Source: Meghimatium bilineatum (lineage: Eukaryota; Mollusca; Gastropoda; Stylommatophora; Philomycidae). From it: a stretch of DNA of 64,000 nucleotides. The notes beneath the pieces are model-generated. The model saw only the letters and a list, made by a program, of their open reading frames with translations. It made no database searches and was not told the origin of the DNA. Within the stretch, counting starts at the first letter, position 1. Each line of letters starts with the position of its first letter. The position numbers and the translations under genes are program-made. Where the stretch lies: positions 59,030,938 to 59,094,937 of the forward strand of contig CM067322.1 in the NCBI GenBank assembly GCA_034231615.1. Reading direction: 5' to 3'. This document shows, piece after piece, positions 41,081-51,839 of this stretch.

Positions 41081-41380
41081 GTATAGATGATGTGCCATGA
41101 AGCTTCTATAAGAAGATAACCTTAATATAAAGGAAATGCATCTTATCTACTAAGGTTTTCTGTTGCCTGGTTGGTTTGTCTAGTGAGCCATTGGTGAGAC
41201 CCACAGACGCAACCGCATGCGTATACGATCTATTTCATGAGTGTACGCATGTAGTTGCGTTTGTGGGTCTGTCCAATGGCCCACTAGACAAACCACCCAT
41301 GCAACAAAAAACCTTAGTAGATGACATGCCGTTATATTGTGGTTATCATCTTATAGAAGTTTTATGGCACGTCATCTATA
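41081..41380. mobile_element. FB2 foldback element
   Basis: The left arm 41,081-41,226 and right arm 41,243-41,380 are inverted copies with small indels. Both begin TATAGATGA(T/C)GTGCCAT from outside and reach ACTAAGGTTTT, GGTTTGTCTAGTG(A/G)GCCATTGG and ATGCGTA near the centre. The loop is about 16 bp. The element lies inside a sequence that elsewhere reads TTCCATGAGTGTATCTC (40,745, 41,865). A single arm occurs at 45,929-46,058. Confidence 0.85.
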
Positions 41381-41419
41381 TAATTATGCTCCTTGTGCTG
41401 TTATTTTGTTGTTGAAATG

Positions 41420-41860
41420 TGTTTCATATTTACTTTAATATATGTATGCACCCTCTGTGGTTGGGAGCCAGAGATGTACTGTGCAGCACTGGGGAGGAGA
41501 AAACTGACAGCACTGTTTTTTTTCATATGGCTGAGACCCATCATAGAGGCACAGTGACTCAGGACGGGACAATCCTTTTGACTTGAACATTTGGTTGCAT
41601 GCCTAGAGCAATAGAGAAGTTCGGCATAACCAGTAGTCTTTTGATGGCGGGGAATGAGCACAGTGAACCCTATCTTGGCTACAATGGCTAGGAGCGGTGC
41701 GTAGGTTGAAACCTACATTCCTGGAGGTGTGATAGTTATTATCTGGCTCTGTCCTGTGGTGGGCCGAAAATCCACAGACTTCCCAGCAATATAATGGCAT
41801 TTAATGGCAATGGGTCAAATGGCATGAGCCCATAGACCGCTGGATCAGCAACCAACCAAC
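41420..41860. other. Possible retroelement with (CAAC)n end
   Basis: Ends with GATCAGCAACCAACCAACCAAC at 41,845-41,868, which looks like a short repeated tail. No protein motif or second copy in the window supports it. Confidence 0.3.
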
Positions 41861-41954
41861 CAACAATTTCATGAGTGTATCTCTAATCGAAATTAACTTA
41901 TCCATCAATCAGAAGTATGTTGTTGACTGGAACCACTACTGCTCAGTTTACCAC

Positions 41955-42090
41955 TGAATCTTTCTTGTAACAGGACAACAGTCCTGCCAAATTTCCAGCA
42001 GGATGTAGTTAAGTGAATGGTAATGCGCTGTTTCGTCTTTTTATGTGTGCTAATGGTTGACGCATCCGTTTTCGGCTGAAAAAAATGAGA
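41955..42090 (-). mobile_element. SINE-A, inverted, partial
   Basis: Minus-strand match to 345-525: AACGGATGCGTCAACCATTA-type head (42,050-42,080), GCATTACCATTCACTTAACT, ACATCCTGCTGGAAATTTGG (41,990-42,010). The tail end near 41,960 is diverged. Confidence 0.65.
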
Positions 42091-42589
42091 TTACATAAAT
42101 GCTTAACTATGAACATGTACAGATACACATATTTACAATAACAAGTAAAATATAAGGGTAGAGGTTATTAAGTAAACGTCATTGAGTCGAAATGAGATTC
42201 GGAACAATGTCAAGCACATTAATTAATTATTTATTAATTTCATAGCATGAATATTAATCAACTATTCTTACACCATACTCTCTCTTACAAACACAGACTA
42301 CACACAAGAACGAATACTCTCTTTTTTTTTTACCATACTCTCTCTTGCAAGAGTAATCATTTTGTTTCTCAAGTATATGTTGGTTTTATGTTCTCTATAA
42401 TGGATATGCAATATTCGCCTGCAACATGTGTTTTAGAAAGCCTTTATTCTCCTCCCCATTTCCGCTGTAATTGTCCAACTCTCACATCCGTACAAAAGAA
42501 TATATGTATCAGCGTTTTTCCTCGCGACAGGCTTGGCAAGCTGGCTTCTTGTACGCACTGTTAATAAATTTCTAAAGGAGAAATCAACA
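42091..42589. other. No gene recognised
   Basis: AT-rich, with a duplicated ACCATACTCTCTCTT(A/G)CAA at 42,271-42,289 and 42,332-42,350. Nothing further was recognised. Confidence 0.35.
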
Positions 42590-42790
42590 TTGGAGTAAAG
42601 AAACAAATGATTAAGAGCATCTATATACCAACACTATGTTACCAATGCCAGACTTGGCAACTGACATCTACACATAAGAGAAACTATCGAAATGAAATGT
42701 CTTAGGAATGCTATTAATTTACTAGATTCGACAAAATGCGCAGTGAGAACATCAGAAAGATATAGGTATAACATCATCATAAAATTTATA
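42590..42790 (+). pseudogene. LINE-L C-terminal fragment
   Basis: Matches 30,519-30,700: TAAGAGCATCTATATACCAA, CACTATGTTACCAATGCCAG, ACTTGGCAACTGAC, then the GAAATGTCTTA segment. It has one copy of the 67-bp unit. It stops where the LINE-D 3' end starts on the other strand. Confidence 0.7.
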
Positions 42791-42804
42791 GAGAAACAAC
42801 ATAT

Positions 42805-43480
42805 TTTCTTCTTCTTCTCTCGTTCACTTGAAACATGTCTATATATATTAATTCTGTCTCTTGAATAAAACTCACTGTCTTTTGTAGTTCACACAGTGGT
42901 CGATAGAGCTTTGATTCCAGTGTTGTTCCCTCTGGCCAATATGTCTGCCTCAACTTAACATGCTCAGAACACTCTTGAATTATATGTTTTTCACTCTGTG
43001 CTGCCTGTCCACATGGCCTGTTGTCAATCTTGAACTTTGTGTACATGTGACTGCGGAGTCGATTGTGTCCCGTTCTGAGGCGTAGAATTACAACTTGTTC
43101 TGATCTGGTCATAATGTGATAGTCATCTTGCGTTGGTGTTAGTGGCTTTCTTACTAACTTGACCATCTGTTTTTGTGTGATGGTAGGTGATCGGTACATC
43201 TGGTTGGTCTTCAGCAGCACCTTCCGTAACCAGTTGGTCTGCTTTTTCATTTCCTGGTATTCCACAGTGAGAGGCTATCCACTGCATAGTTATCCTATAC
43301 TTGTAAGACAGTTCATTATGTAATATTTGTAAGTCTGTTAGTTTTCCAGACTGAAAAACTTGAAGCACTGACCTTGCATCTGTCAGGAATACCATGATCT
43401 GTAGGCCAGGGTTGGAGTTCAGCAGTTTTTCTAATTGCCTGGATTTCTGCATCATAATTATTGCAGAGTTTGTTTATGTA
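42805..43480 (-). pseudogene. LINE-D RNase H and C-terminal end
   Basis: Minus strand: MVFLTDARSVLQVFQSGKLT (43,330-43,390), ITMQWIASHCGIPGNEKADQ (43,240-43,290), then in another frame LTPTQDDYHIMTRSEQVVIL and RLRTGHNRLRSHMYTKF, PCGQAAQSEKHIIQECSEH and LCELQKTVSFIQETEL (42,850-43,150). The order matches the full copy at 52,236-53,022. One frameshift separates the RNase H domain from the C-terminal zinc-binding part, whose CxC motif lost its first cysteine relative to CTCGQ. The end abuts CTTCTTC at 42,811. Confidence 0.87.
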
Positions 43481-43527
43481 TCATTATATATAAACTGGTT
43501 TGGGATGCGTTTGTCAGGCATGCCTAC

Positions 43528-43640
43528 ACAGGGCCGTAGATACATTTGACCTGGCCTGGAGGAGGGGGGGGGGTTTACCTAAAAAATGGTACTTCGAGCG
43601 TCAGATCTCCTTTTTGATGAAAAATTAGATTTTTGGGGTC
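43528..43640 (+). mobile_element. MITE-H left end
   Basis: CAGGGCCGTAGATACATTTG at 43,528 is the best MITE-H terminus in the window. It is followed by a G-run as in other copies. No right terminus is recognisable. Confidence 0.5.
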
Positions 43641-43649
43641 TTTTTCCCC

Positions 43650-44026
43650 TCTTCAGCACTGCATAAATCTTACGAAGTTCGCCTTGATGATGATTTCAGC
43701 ATCAGGTACTTTATCTTGTCACTTTATTCTGAGAAGTTTGCAGATACAGAGTGTGTGAACGTGATTTACAACTCTAGAGTGTATGATATGTGCGTGCTGT
43801 TTGGTCATAAATGACCATGAGAATCACGGTAGCCTAGTTGATAGTGAGCTTCCTTACTATCACCGGGTTACAGCGTGATAGGTTCGAAACTACGTAAGAA
43901 CACAGAAAAAGAATCCGGGTCGTGATTTCTCGCCTGACTCGACCACTTCTTCAGTCGACTCAACTGTAAATGGCTACCTGACGCATGATTCAGGGAAGGT
44001 AAATATAGCAAGGAAGGGACCTGGCC
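43650..44026. other. No feature recognised
   Basis: No coding motif and no repeat shared with the rest of the window. Confidence 0.3.
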
Positions 44027-44225
44027 ATCCCACCCAGGCCCGTAGATAATGGAGGGGTCTGGGGTGTTAAAACCCCTACCTTAACAAATCTGAACTTGAC
44101 TTAGTACTGGGAACAACCAAAAGGTCGGTGAAAACCCTACCATTAGCGATGTTTCACAAAAATGTCTTTAAAATTAGGTAAAACCTCATCCTTAAGCTAA
44201 TCATATCTACGGCCCTGATCCCTCC
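44027..44225 (+). mobile_element. MITE-H copy with 8-bp target duplication
   Basis: The element runs from CAGGCCCGTAGATA (44,035) to TATCTACGGCCCTG (44,217), 183 bp with 14-bp terminal inverted repeats. Flanks ATCCCACC (44,027-44,034) and ATCCCTCC (44,218-44,225) match at seven of eight bases. Eight-base duplications are typical of hAT transposition. No coding capacity. Confidence 0.85.
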
Positions 44226-44569
44226 TAATAATTTCTGTAGCTTAGTACATAAAGTTATCTTCATCCCCGACGACACCTTTAACATGCTGAAACGGCAACC
44301 TTATCGGTTATCGTCTTCAATTTTTGTTTTCATCATTTTGGTCGATAATAGATAGTAACTGCAGCAACACTAAAATCCAACAGGCGAAACTAAGAAACAA
44401 TGTGATGGAGTTTTGCTAATCACTGGAAGCAGAAATGTTAGCACACGAAAATTCATACTTCGACAAAAAATCTTTAACAAATTGAAAAGAAAATACGACG
44501 AATAAGAGCGACACTGTTAGCGCTGCACTGTCCTATCACAACATCCCTTCAATATTTATGCAGAGAACA

Positions 44570-45520
44570 TAATGAGGAATGTAAGAAATGACCAACAAAT
44601 AAATAACTTTGACCTACTCAACACCGGAATTCACGAGATGCCAGAACTAAGATATGCTGATTATACAATATTATTGGCACACAATCAAGCAGATCTTGAA
44701 CACCTGTATGAACTACAAAAGACAGTGAGTTTATTCAGGAGACAGAATTACAGATATAGACATGTTTCAAGTGAATGTTTCAAGAAGAAGCAGAAGAACA
44801 CCTCATAAAAGAACATAGTGAAAAACAAAACCTATTTCTGAATAGAAGCAAGACCACTATTATGACAAGTGGCAAAACCACTAGCAAGTTCCCAATCAGT
44901 ATCAACAACAGCGAGTTAGAGAGAGTCACAAGTTTTTAATAACTTGGTTCTCTTATCAATAGTAACGGTGATTGCTACGAAGAAGTCAGAAGGAGGTTGA
45001 CTATTGCGTAAAAGAAATTGATAGAAATGAAAAACATATGGCTGAGTCGCTGCAAAACAACAAAATTAAAATTCCTAAGACCTTGCATATTACCAGTGGC
45101 AATATATAAATCTGAATCTCGGACAATCACGAACAAAGTGGAAAATAAAACAGCAGCATTTAAAACAAAATTTTACTAAGTAATTCTCAGAATACCATGT
45201 ACCAAAAAGATCGCCAATGTAGCCATTCTGTGAGAAATGAATGTAAAAGAAAACTGGCTAAACAGCATGGTTCTTTACTGAAAACTACATTATTTTAGCT
45301 ATATCAAACGTTATGACAGCCTAGAGAAGACCATAATGGAGGGGATGATGCCAGGGAGATGAAGAAGATGGACGCAAGACATCAAAGACCACCTGAACAT
45401 GACAGTAACAGAAGCAGGAAGACTGGCTCATCGACAAAGATTTAGAAAGGTTGTTAGACTGCTACATCCTGTTCATGATATGGTGTTCATGACCTGAAGA
45501 TGATGTTCGCCCTCACTTGA
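44570..45520 (+). pseudogene. LINE-E RT, interrupted by a LINE-D fragment
   Basis: MPELRYADYTILLAHNQADL has the catalytic box as YADY. After the insertion the frame resumes with KEHSEKQNLFLNRSKTTIM, TTSKFPISINNSELERVTSF, YLGSLINSNGDC, LIEMKNIWLSRCKTTKLKFL and C-terminal RRWTQDIKDHLNMTVTEAGR (about 45,360-45,420). Removing the insert and one target copy rejoins the frame exactly, showing that the disruption came from the insertion. Other stops lie downstream. Confidence 0.83.
44698..44803 (+). mobile_element. 90-bp LINE-D 3' fragment inserted in LINE-E
   Basis: YELQKTVSLFRRQNYRYRHV and a purine tail ending GAAGAAGCAGAA are the extreme 3' end of LINE-D (compare 52,119-52,235, minus). GAACACCT flanks it on both sides (44,698-44,705 and 44,796-44,803). 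It is a severely 5'-truncated retrotransposition product. Confidence 0.88.
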
Positions 45521-45803
45521 CAGAGCTAAATATATATAATCACCTGAAGAGTAAAAATGAGAAGGACAGATATGAAATGCCTAGTGATCGAAACGTTGAT
45601 TTTCGTGCATTATCATGTGTTTGCCGTTATTAGGAATACTGCATCATACTGTTTCCTAGTTTCGCCTTAAGAATTTTTAGGACGTAAATATGAGTGTTAT
45701 TTTCTAGTGCAATTATGGAGAGTTGCATCCCTTGTATCAGAGATGAATATATTGTGAGCCCCTTCTGTAAACTAGCGTAATATATAGTAGAGATTGATTG
45801 ATT

Positions 45804-45870
45804 GAAAACCCCAGGAACGACGAGCGATTAGTTCTTACTTCCTATGTGCAGTGTGGTGGTTTTTCTGAGC
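45804..45870. repeat. 67-bp dispersed repeat, copy 2
   Basis: Ungapped match to 18,574-18,640 at about 80% identity. It lies 59 bp before the FB2 single arm. Confidence 0.65.
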
Positions 45871-45928
45871 GTTCTTTCATTGAAAGAATCTTCTACTCAG
45901 AGGATAGGGGGGGGGAGGGGGTCTATAA

Positions 45929-46058
45929 TTGTATAATGACATACTACAAAACTTCCATAAGAGAACCTCAATATGTCATATACTAAGGTTTACTGTTGCA
46001 TGGGTGGTTTATCTCGTGGGCCATTGGTGAGACATACAGACACAAACACATGCGTGTA
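45929..46058 (+). mobile_element. FB2 single arm
   Basis: Matches the FB2 arm: TACTAAGGTTTACTGTTGCA, TGGGTGGTTTATCTCGTGGG, CCATTGGTGAGAC, ACACATGCGTGTAG. Orientation corresponds to the left arm. No second arm is found nearby. Confidence 0.75.
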
Positions 46059-46599
46059 GAATATGGATAACAAGGTTAAGATAATATACCAGAAGTGCCA
46101 ACATGCTTGGCTTTTATCACAGTATATGTCTATAGTTATGTATAAAAGTATTTAAACTGTTTACAATATTTAACAGTTTGTAATAAATAGTTTCTATTTG
46201 TAGAATAGTAAATCTTACAAAGGATTAATAATAAATAGCCTACATTTAATGCATTATTATGCTTATAGCTAGTTGTAGACACTTAGATTGAGTACTGGAC
46301 AATCGAAGATGGAGATCAGAATTTGATAGAGAAGAGAATGACAGATATTTCTTCCTTCCAGCAAGCGAGAGAATAGGAAACTAAAAGTTCCGAGAGAGCT
46401 GAGAAGTATTGAGTGCTGAATGACTTTTTCATTTCGCGTTAAAACATTTATAGATTCCACAGTTATATTAGGTTGCTCATATTTAAAAGAGTAAGCTTAT
46501 ATTCGGAGTAGATAATTATGAGGAAAGATTAATATGACTAGCTGGGATCTAAACTTAGTTATAAAAGCTATTGTTATATATTATTTTCATTATCAAACC
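46059..46599. other. No gene recognised
   Basis: AT-rich, between the FB2 arm and the hAT relic. No left hAT terminus could be identified here. Confidence 0.35.
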
Positions 46600-46609
46600 A
46601 TGCCATCAC

Positions 46610-48420
46610 AATGGATTGTGTAGAGAAGAACTTTAAGAAACGAAAATATAGTGAGGATTTTTACAGTATGATTTTACCTCAATAATTGAAGCAGGAATTG
46701 AGAAACTGCAATGTGAAGTTCTATTAGCTGATTAAACTAAATCACCATTTTCATAGCAAACATCCGTGCTTTGCCGGCAAGGATACCAACTATTTTAGAA
46801 GCAAAGCTGAAGGACTCAAGAAAGCCAGACATGACACTGGTAGCAAGTACCACAAACAAAACGTAGCAGCCATTGAAGCTTCATATTTGGCGGCACTCAG
46901 TATCGCCAGAGCTATGCAACGTCACACCATTGCTGAGGACTTACTGTTGCTAGCGGCCAAATACATTGCTCGATTTATGATAGGAAACGAAATTGTCACG
47001 AAATTGAGTTCAATTTTCAAATCTAATGACACTGTCCGCAGAAGAATAGATGATATATCTGCTGATATTCTTGATCATGTAATCCAGGAAAATAAATCTG
47101 CCTCACTTCCAATATTTAACATCCAGCTTGATGTATCTACAGAGGTTGCAAACTGTTCACAGTTACTGGTTTACGTGAGGTATATTAATGATGGCGACTT
47201 TAAAGATGAGTTTGTTGCAAACCTCTTGAAACGAAAACTACTGTACATGATGCATTTGACACAATTGGTTCATTTCTGAAAAAAGTTAGTAGATCTCTTG
47301 AAAAAAAGTTTGTAGTGTTTGCACAGATGGTGCCCCAGCTATGCTAGGATGTTGATCTGAATTTCAACGTCTGGTACTGAATGAGTCACTACAAGTCATC
47401 GGAACTCACTGTATGATTCATCAGCAAATATTAGCAACAAAGACGCTAGCGCAAGAGTTACAAGAAGTAATGAAAAGAGTCATAAGTTCTGTCAATTTTG
47501 TAAAGGCGAGCACTTTAACAGTCGACTGTTCTCGCCACTGTGCAACTAGTTGGATGCGCCGAACAAACTTTGCTATTTCACACTGAAGTTAGATGGTTGT
47601 CGAGAGAAAAACGTTTAAAACGTGTTTTTGAGTTTCGTGGTGAACTCAAAATGCTTTTTAATCAGAAAGCAAGACCGCAGTTCCAAACACTTTCAGTGAT
47701 AAAAGTAAGCTGCAGAAAATATCTTACTTGTTTGAAATCTTTGCCACCTTGAATGAGTTAAATTGATCACAGTAAGGACCAAATGCAACATGCCTCGATT
47801 TGTCTGAAAAGATCCAATTATTCAAATGAAACTTCAACTTTGGCCAAAAAATTATTTTTTTAAATGGATGAAAATAAAATTTACATGTTACCTAACTTAT
47901 CTGTTTTCTTTGAGGAACATGTCATTGAACAAGACAAAAGGGGTAACCCTTTTAGAGACAATAATTTCTGTGAAAGAATACTTGCACGCGATTGCAGACG
48001 AAATTTCATCGTATGTTCCAAATGTACCTGACACCCCCTTTTCATTTGCCATGAGCCCTTTCACAGTCAAAGTTGAAGATGTTCCCAAAAAAGCACAAGA
48101 GGAGTTCTTTGAACTTATTAACAGTGATAACTTATTTCTCTACAATGCCAGTTACAAAATTTTGGATCATGTGTTTGCTGTAATATCCCGTTTCGTCCGA
48201 GACTGTGAGACTGTGTTGCGCCTTCTTCTTCCATTTCCACAAATCATATCTTTGTGAAACAGGACTTTCCAGCTTGTTGGTTATCAAATGTAAATACAGA
48301 AGTAGACTTGCTGTGAAAGGTGATCTTTGCTATGTTCTTGTGAAGACTGCCCCGAGAATTTGTGATCTGGTGAGAAAGATGTTATCTCAACTTTTGCATT
48401 GACGTTGGCTTTTTCAGCAT
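46610..48420 (+). pseudogene. hAT transposase relic, SCAND3/ZBED-like
   Basis: Frames in order: MDCVEKNFKKRKYSEDFY, ARHDTGSKYHKQNVAAIEAS, RAMQRHTIAEDLLLLAAKYI (about 46,900-46,980), a region with FNIQLDVSTEVANCSQLLVY and VRYINDGDFKDEF (47,115-47,210), VCTDGAP-like residues near 47,325, FHTEVRWLSREKRLKRVFEF (47,575-47,640), DENKIYMLPNLSVFFEEHVI in another frame, VKVEDVPKKAQEEFFELINS (48,065-48,125), and the C-terminal dimerisation part with FHKSYLCETGLSSLLVIKCK (about 48,230-48,300). This is the order of the large hAT transposases related to vertebrate SCAND3/ZBED5/FAM200. At least four frameshifts occur, so it is dead. The enzyme would cut and paste DNA. Confidence 0.88.
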
Positions 48421-48749
48421 ACGTTCGCAAAATTTAGCAATATTGTTTACTGTTGTTATAGAATGACTGTTACTCATGCTACACCATGATTCCAGGCAAA
48501 ATTTTATTTCTTTGTAATTAAAAATAAATATTTCACAATAAATAATTACATATTTTTTGTGTGATTAATCACTATGCATTAATTATATTCAATTTGTAAC
48601 AATGAAAATACATCCTGCATATCAGATATTTACATTACGATTCATAACAGTAGCAAAATTATAGTTATAAAATTGCAACGAAAATAATTATATGGTTGGG
48701 GGTCACCACAACATGAGGAACTGTATTTAAAGGATCGCGGCATTATGAA

Positions 48750-48764
48750 GGTTGAGAACCGCTG
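48750..48764 (+). mobile_element. Right terminal repeat of the hAT relic
   Basis: GGTTGAGAACCGCTG is the reverse complement of CAGCGGTTCTCAACC, the common hAT terminus, and is preceded by GGATCGCGGCATTATGAA (usually GGGTCGCGGC). It lies 345 bp after the transposase end. Confidence 0.75.
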
Positions 48765-48765
48765 A

Positions 48766-48867
48766 TCTAAAGCGATGCAATTTGTTTTTCCTGTGATTTT
48801 AAGTGGTCACTTTGTGTCGACAGCCAACGAAAATTACGGGAAAAGTCAAACAACGTCACTATAGAAA
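48766..48867. mobile_element. MITE-M, small palindromic repeat, copy 1
   Basis: TAAAGCGATGCAATTTGTTT and the complement of AAACAACGTCACTATAG form imperfect ~33-bp inverted termini, with TTTTCCTGTGATTTT on one side and AAAATTACGGGAAAAG on the other. A relative lies at 58,428-58,520. It fits between the hAT right end and SINE-B. Confidence 0.45.
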
Positions 48868-48873
48868 GATTGT

Positions 48874-49155
48874 CGCCCGTGTGTTGCCGGGGCCCGAAAG
48901 GGGAGCAAAGAATAGCAACACTGTTTACCTTCCACGCATGTCGTAAAAGGCGACTAAGGAGGTTATGGGATGGAGTTGGCTGTCCCATCCCATATAGGAT
49001 AAGTGACCCAAAGCCATGCTGAAGTCGGATGTGTCCGGCCGAAATGCGCAGATATCGCAGCAATGCTGTAAACCATGACACAACGCATTCCGTTCTCCGG
49101 ACTACATCCTGCTAATCTGCAGGAGTTTGAGAACGAACGCAGAAGAAGAAGAAGA
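48874..49155 (+). mobile_element. SINE-B, best-preserved copy
   Basis: Starts CGCCCGTGTGTTGCCGGGGC at 48,874 and ends GAACGAACGCAGAAGAAG with a GAA tail to 49,154. All blocks are present and nearly consensus: GGGCCCGAAAGGGGAGCAAA, GTCGTAAAAGGCGACTAAGG, GGGATGGAGTTGGCTGTCCC, GCGCAGATATCGCAGCAATG, and TCTCCGGACTACATCCTGC. A 5-bp ATTGT may flank it. Confidence 0.9.
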
Positions 49156-49708
49156 CATTGTTCCTCATGAGCCAACAGGGCTATAATTGACGAGCAACAC
49201 GCACCCACAGCTCACTCAAACTGTTTTATAAGATATTTATTGTATGTCACAGTGTTCTTATTATTTTAATATTATTTGCTCCTCTTTCAAGCGATGACCA
49301 CACTTGGGCGAAACCAATGATAATTGGAACACAATAACAAAAAGTCAAAATTCATTACGGTAATGTGAGTGCATAAACTAAACTAACACATAACCTAACT
49401 TGGGCGTTGTCTACCAGGAAATGAACTGAGTGCCTTCATTTTCCCGCAAAACGCGCGATAGAAAGTCATCTCTAGGTTATATTCAGCGATGTCACAGCTG
49501 GCGTCCCCACCCCTACCTCCAAGGAAACCGGCTCCCCTCAACGAAGTCGTTCAGGTTATAGCCTTATTTAGATGCATAATCTAGTCTGGGATTATCTGGT
49601 GTTTTTTCCCCAGGATTATCTGACGTTATATAAAACACATCAGTAGTAATAGTGGTGTTATGAAATGTGAAAACGCAAGAAGAAATAGTGACGCACATAT
49701 TTTGGATG
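49156..49708. other. No gene recognised
   Basis: No coding motif or recurrent repeat. Confidence 0.35.
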
Positions 49709-49716
49709 TTCTAGAA

Positions 49717-51770
49717 CAGTGGTTCTCAAACTTTGCTATCCTGTAGACCCCTTGCGATTAATTTTTTTTACCATAGGACTCCTGCCTGCATATTAGTGTA
49801 TTTACCTAAACATATGAATTTCAAATTTGTTTTGGACAGTTGACACCGTGTTACTCACTTTGATATGTTTTTTTTTGTAGAGTGGACAATTGTAAAAAAA
49901 TAACATGCACAATTTGTATTAATACCATTATTTAGAAGATACACAATGCAAGTAAATATTTAGATATGGAACGAAACAAATCAGAACCTAGTAAAATTCT
50001 TACACAAAATTAATACACAAATAATGCTGTTAATGAGAGGGATGAACTTGATGCTGTGATAGCAGTCTTTCAAAAATTTCGTCCAATTTGTGAAGTCATC
50101 ATAATCAGGTGCGATACCGGCTGGAGTAGACGATCATGGCTTTCTACATCTCTCGATTTCCAGTATTATGTATCAGGATCGTTCGTATTTCTCTGCCGTG
50201 CCAGGCTGTAAAACTGTCTAAAAATTTCTCACGTTGTCGCCCTCTGTCGCTGTTGCCTTCAATCTCGCCTGTTGGGATTATTTTCTCCAAACCTTCTTGC
50301 CAAGAAATGACAATTGTCTTTTTCTTATATTATTTATTAAGCTCCGTCTCGTATTTTACGCTTTCCACATTAGTTTTCCTGATTTATACGACATATATTA
50401 GTGAGGTATAGTCTTAAATCTCCACATCCAATGATTTTCATTCTATTTCTTTTATAGTAAGAAGATTGGCAACTGCGATAAAAAGCCCCTTTCCACGAAG
50501 TAGGAAGATGGAAAAGCTATAAACATACTTTTATGCGATAGTCCATAATGCAGAGCAAGCAACATATATATCTTTCTGAAACCAGAACTGTCAATACCCC
50601 TTTCTGAACTGCACATTAAGTTCGATAGTGCTTATTCTGATCAGCACTTCCTGTAATATGACATCCGATTCTGCAATGTCACCGTATAGATTGATAATCC
50701 ACTGTGGTATTTCCATAATCAAAATATTTTCAAACCTGATTTTAAAGTCTGTGTGAAGGACATTTAAATGTTGAACGTAGACCAAAATGTCATCATCTTG
50801 AGTGCTTGTCAGTGACAAGTTGAGGAACTTGGAAAATTCATGACATCCAATGTTTAGCTTCGTGAGATTCATTCTGGCAAGATAAGCTGCAATCATGGAT
50901 TTAAAAAAAAATTTAATTCAGACTGCCACCTTGCAACTGCAAGTTAAATTCATTAAAATTAGTAAACAAATCTGTTAAGAAAGCAATGTCTGGTTTTCAT
51001 TTGATTACATTTTCTTTAAAAATGGGATCTTTAACATCCTAAAACTCTAAAACGGTCGCAAAGAGTGAAAATAATATTGTCAAACACAAGCATTTCTAGC
51101 GCCAGCCCCCTTCATTGTGAAGTAGTAATTGATAAAAGTAATCGTAATTTTTTCCACACAACTGCGCAAATAACCTAGAATTGAACATACTACTATGAAG
51201 AGATTGATGCAATCTGAAACTCATATTTTGCCTTATATTATATCTGAAACCCTGATAGTGCCCAAACATGTATGGTACCACATCTGCTGCTTCCAATATT
51301 ATATTTGATAAAAGGGATATATTTTTCAATGAAACAATCTTTCAAAACATGAAATATTGATTCGCCTTTAGTGTCTGTTGTTAAAGTTCTCGCAAAGAGC
51401 AGTTCTTCATGGATTTCTTAGTCCATAACAAAACTGGCATATGCCAATAATAGTGTTTCATTACCAAGCAACGTTGACTCATCCAGTTGAATTGAGAAAT
51501 GGTTCGTATTCAGATTACATAAGAAGCTTTCAGCACCGTGATTCATTTCATCAATACGTCTTAGAACTGTGTTAATGCTCAGATGAATTTTTTTAGTATA
51601 TCATATGCAGGCTTGTGATTTGAGACTCAACAAAAGAAATAAATACACGCTTAGTAATATCAGCGAGCACTTTCACGAAATTAACAAACAACTGGATATC
51701 CAAAGATCTTAAGTAGAGACACCAAGTTAAGACTATTCAACTAATGTATTGTTCCAGTGTTGACCTATTG
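49717..51770 (-). pseudogene. Second hAT transposase relic
   Basis: On the minus strand the MFNSRLFAQLCGK and LLLHNEGGWR peptide (51,096-51,200) corresponds to the SRLFxxLCxE..LLxHTEVRWLS region of hAT transposases. Further on, LTKLNIGCHEFSKFLNLSLT and DFKIRFENILIMEIPQWIIN (50,650-50,850) match the next section. The terminus CAGTGGTTCTCAAAC at 49,717 is its 3' end. Its subterminal bases match 58,530-58,720. The other terminus is not visible. A LINE-K end (50,100-50,345) lies within its boundaries. Confidence 0.75.
50100..50345 (-). pseudogene. LINE-K C-terminal fragment inside hAT relic
   Basis: Minus strand: KIIPTGEIEGNSDRGRQREK, FLDSFTAWHGREIRTILIHN and an end like REM-KAMI. This is a better-preserved version of the C-terminus seen at 10,776-11,025 (NLARHGNNNDLDT…DRELWKAMI). 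Confidence 0.72.
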
Positions 51771-51839
51771 GTGTGAACGCTGGAAATCGACACAAGCAAT
51801 AGATCAAAAGTTAAACAAATGTCTACAAAATGGAGCGAT

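Noticed and set aside
42786..43265. Intact host gene for a 159-residue Cys/His protein
   Set aside because: The sequence is the LINE-D C-terminal end with the RNase H domain in the neighbouring frame and a LINE tail after it.
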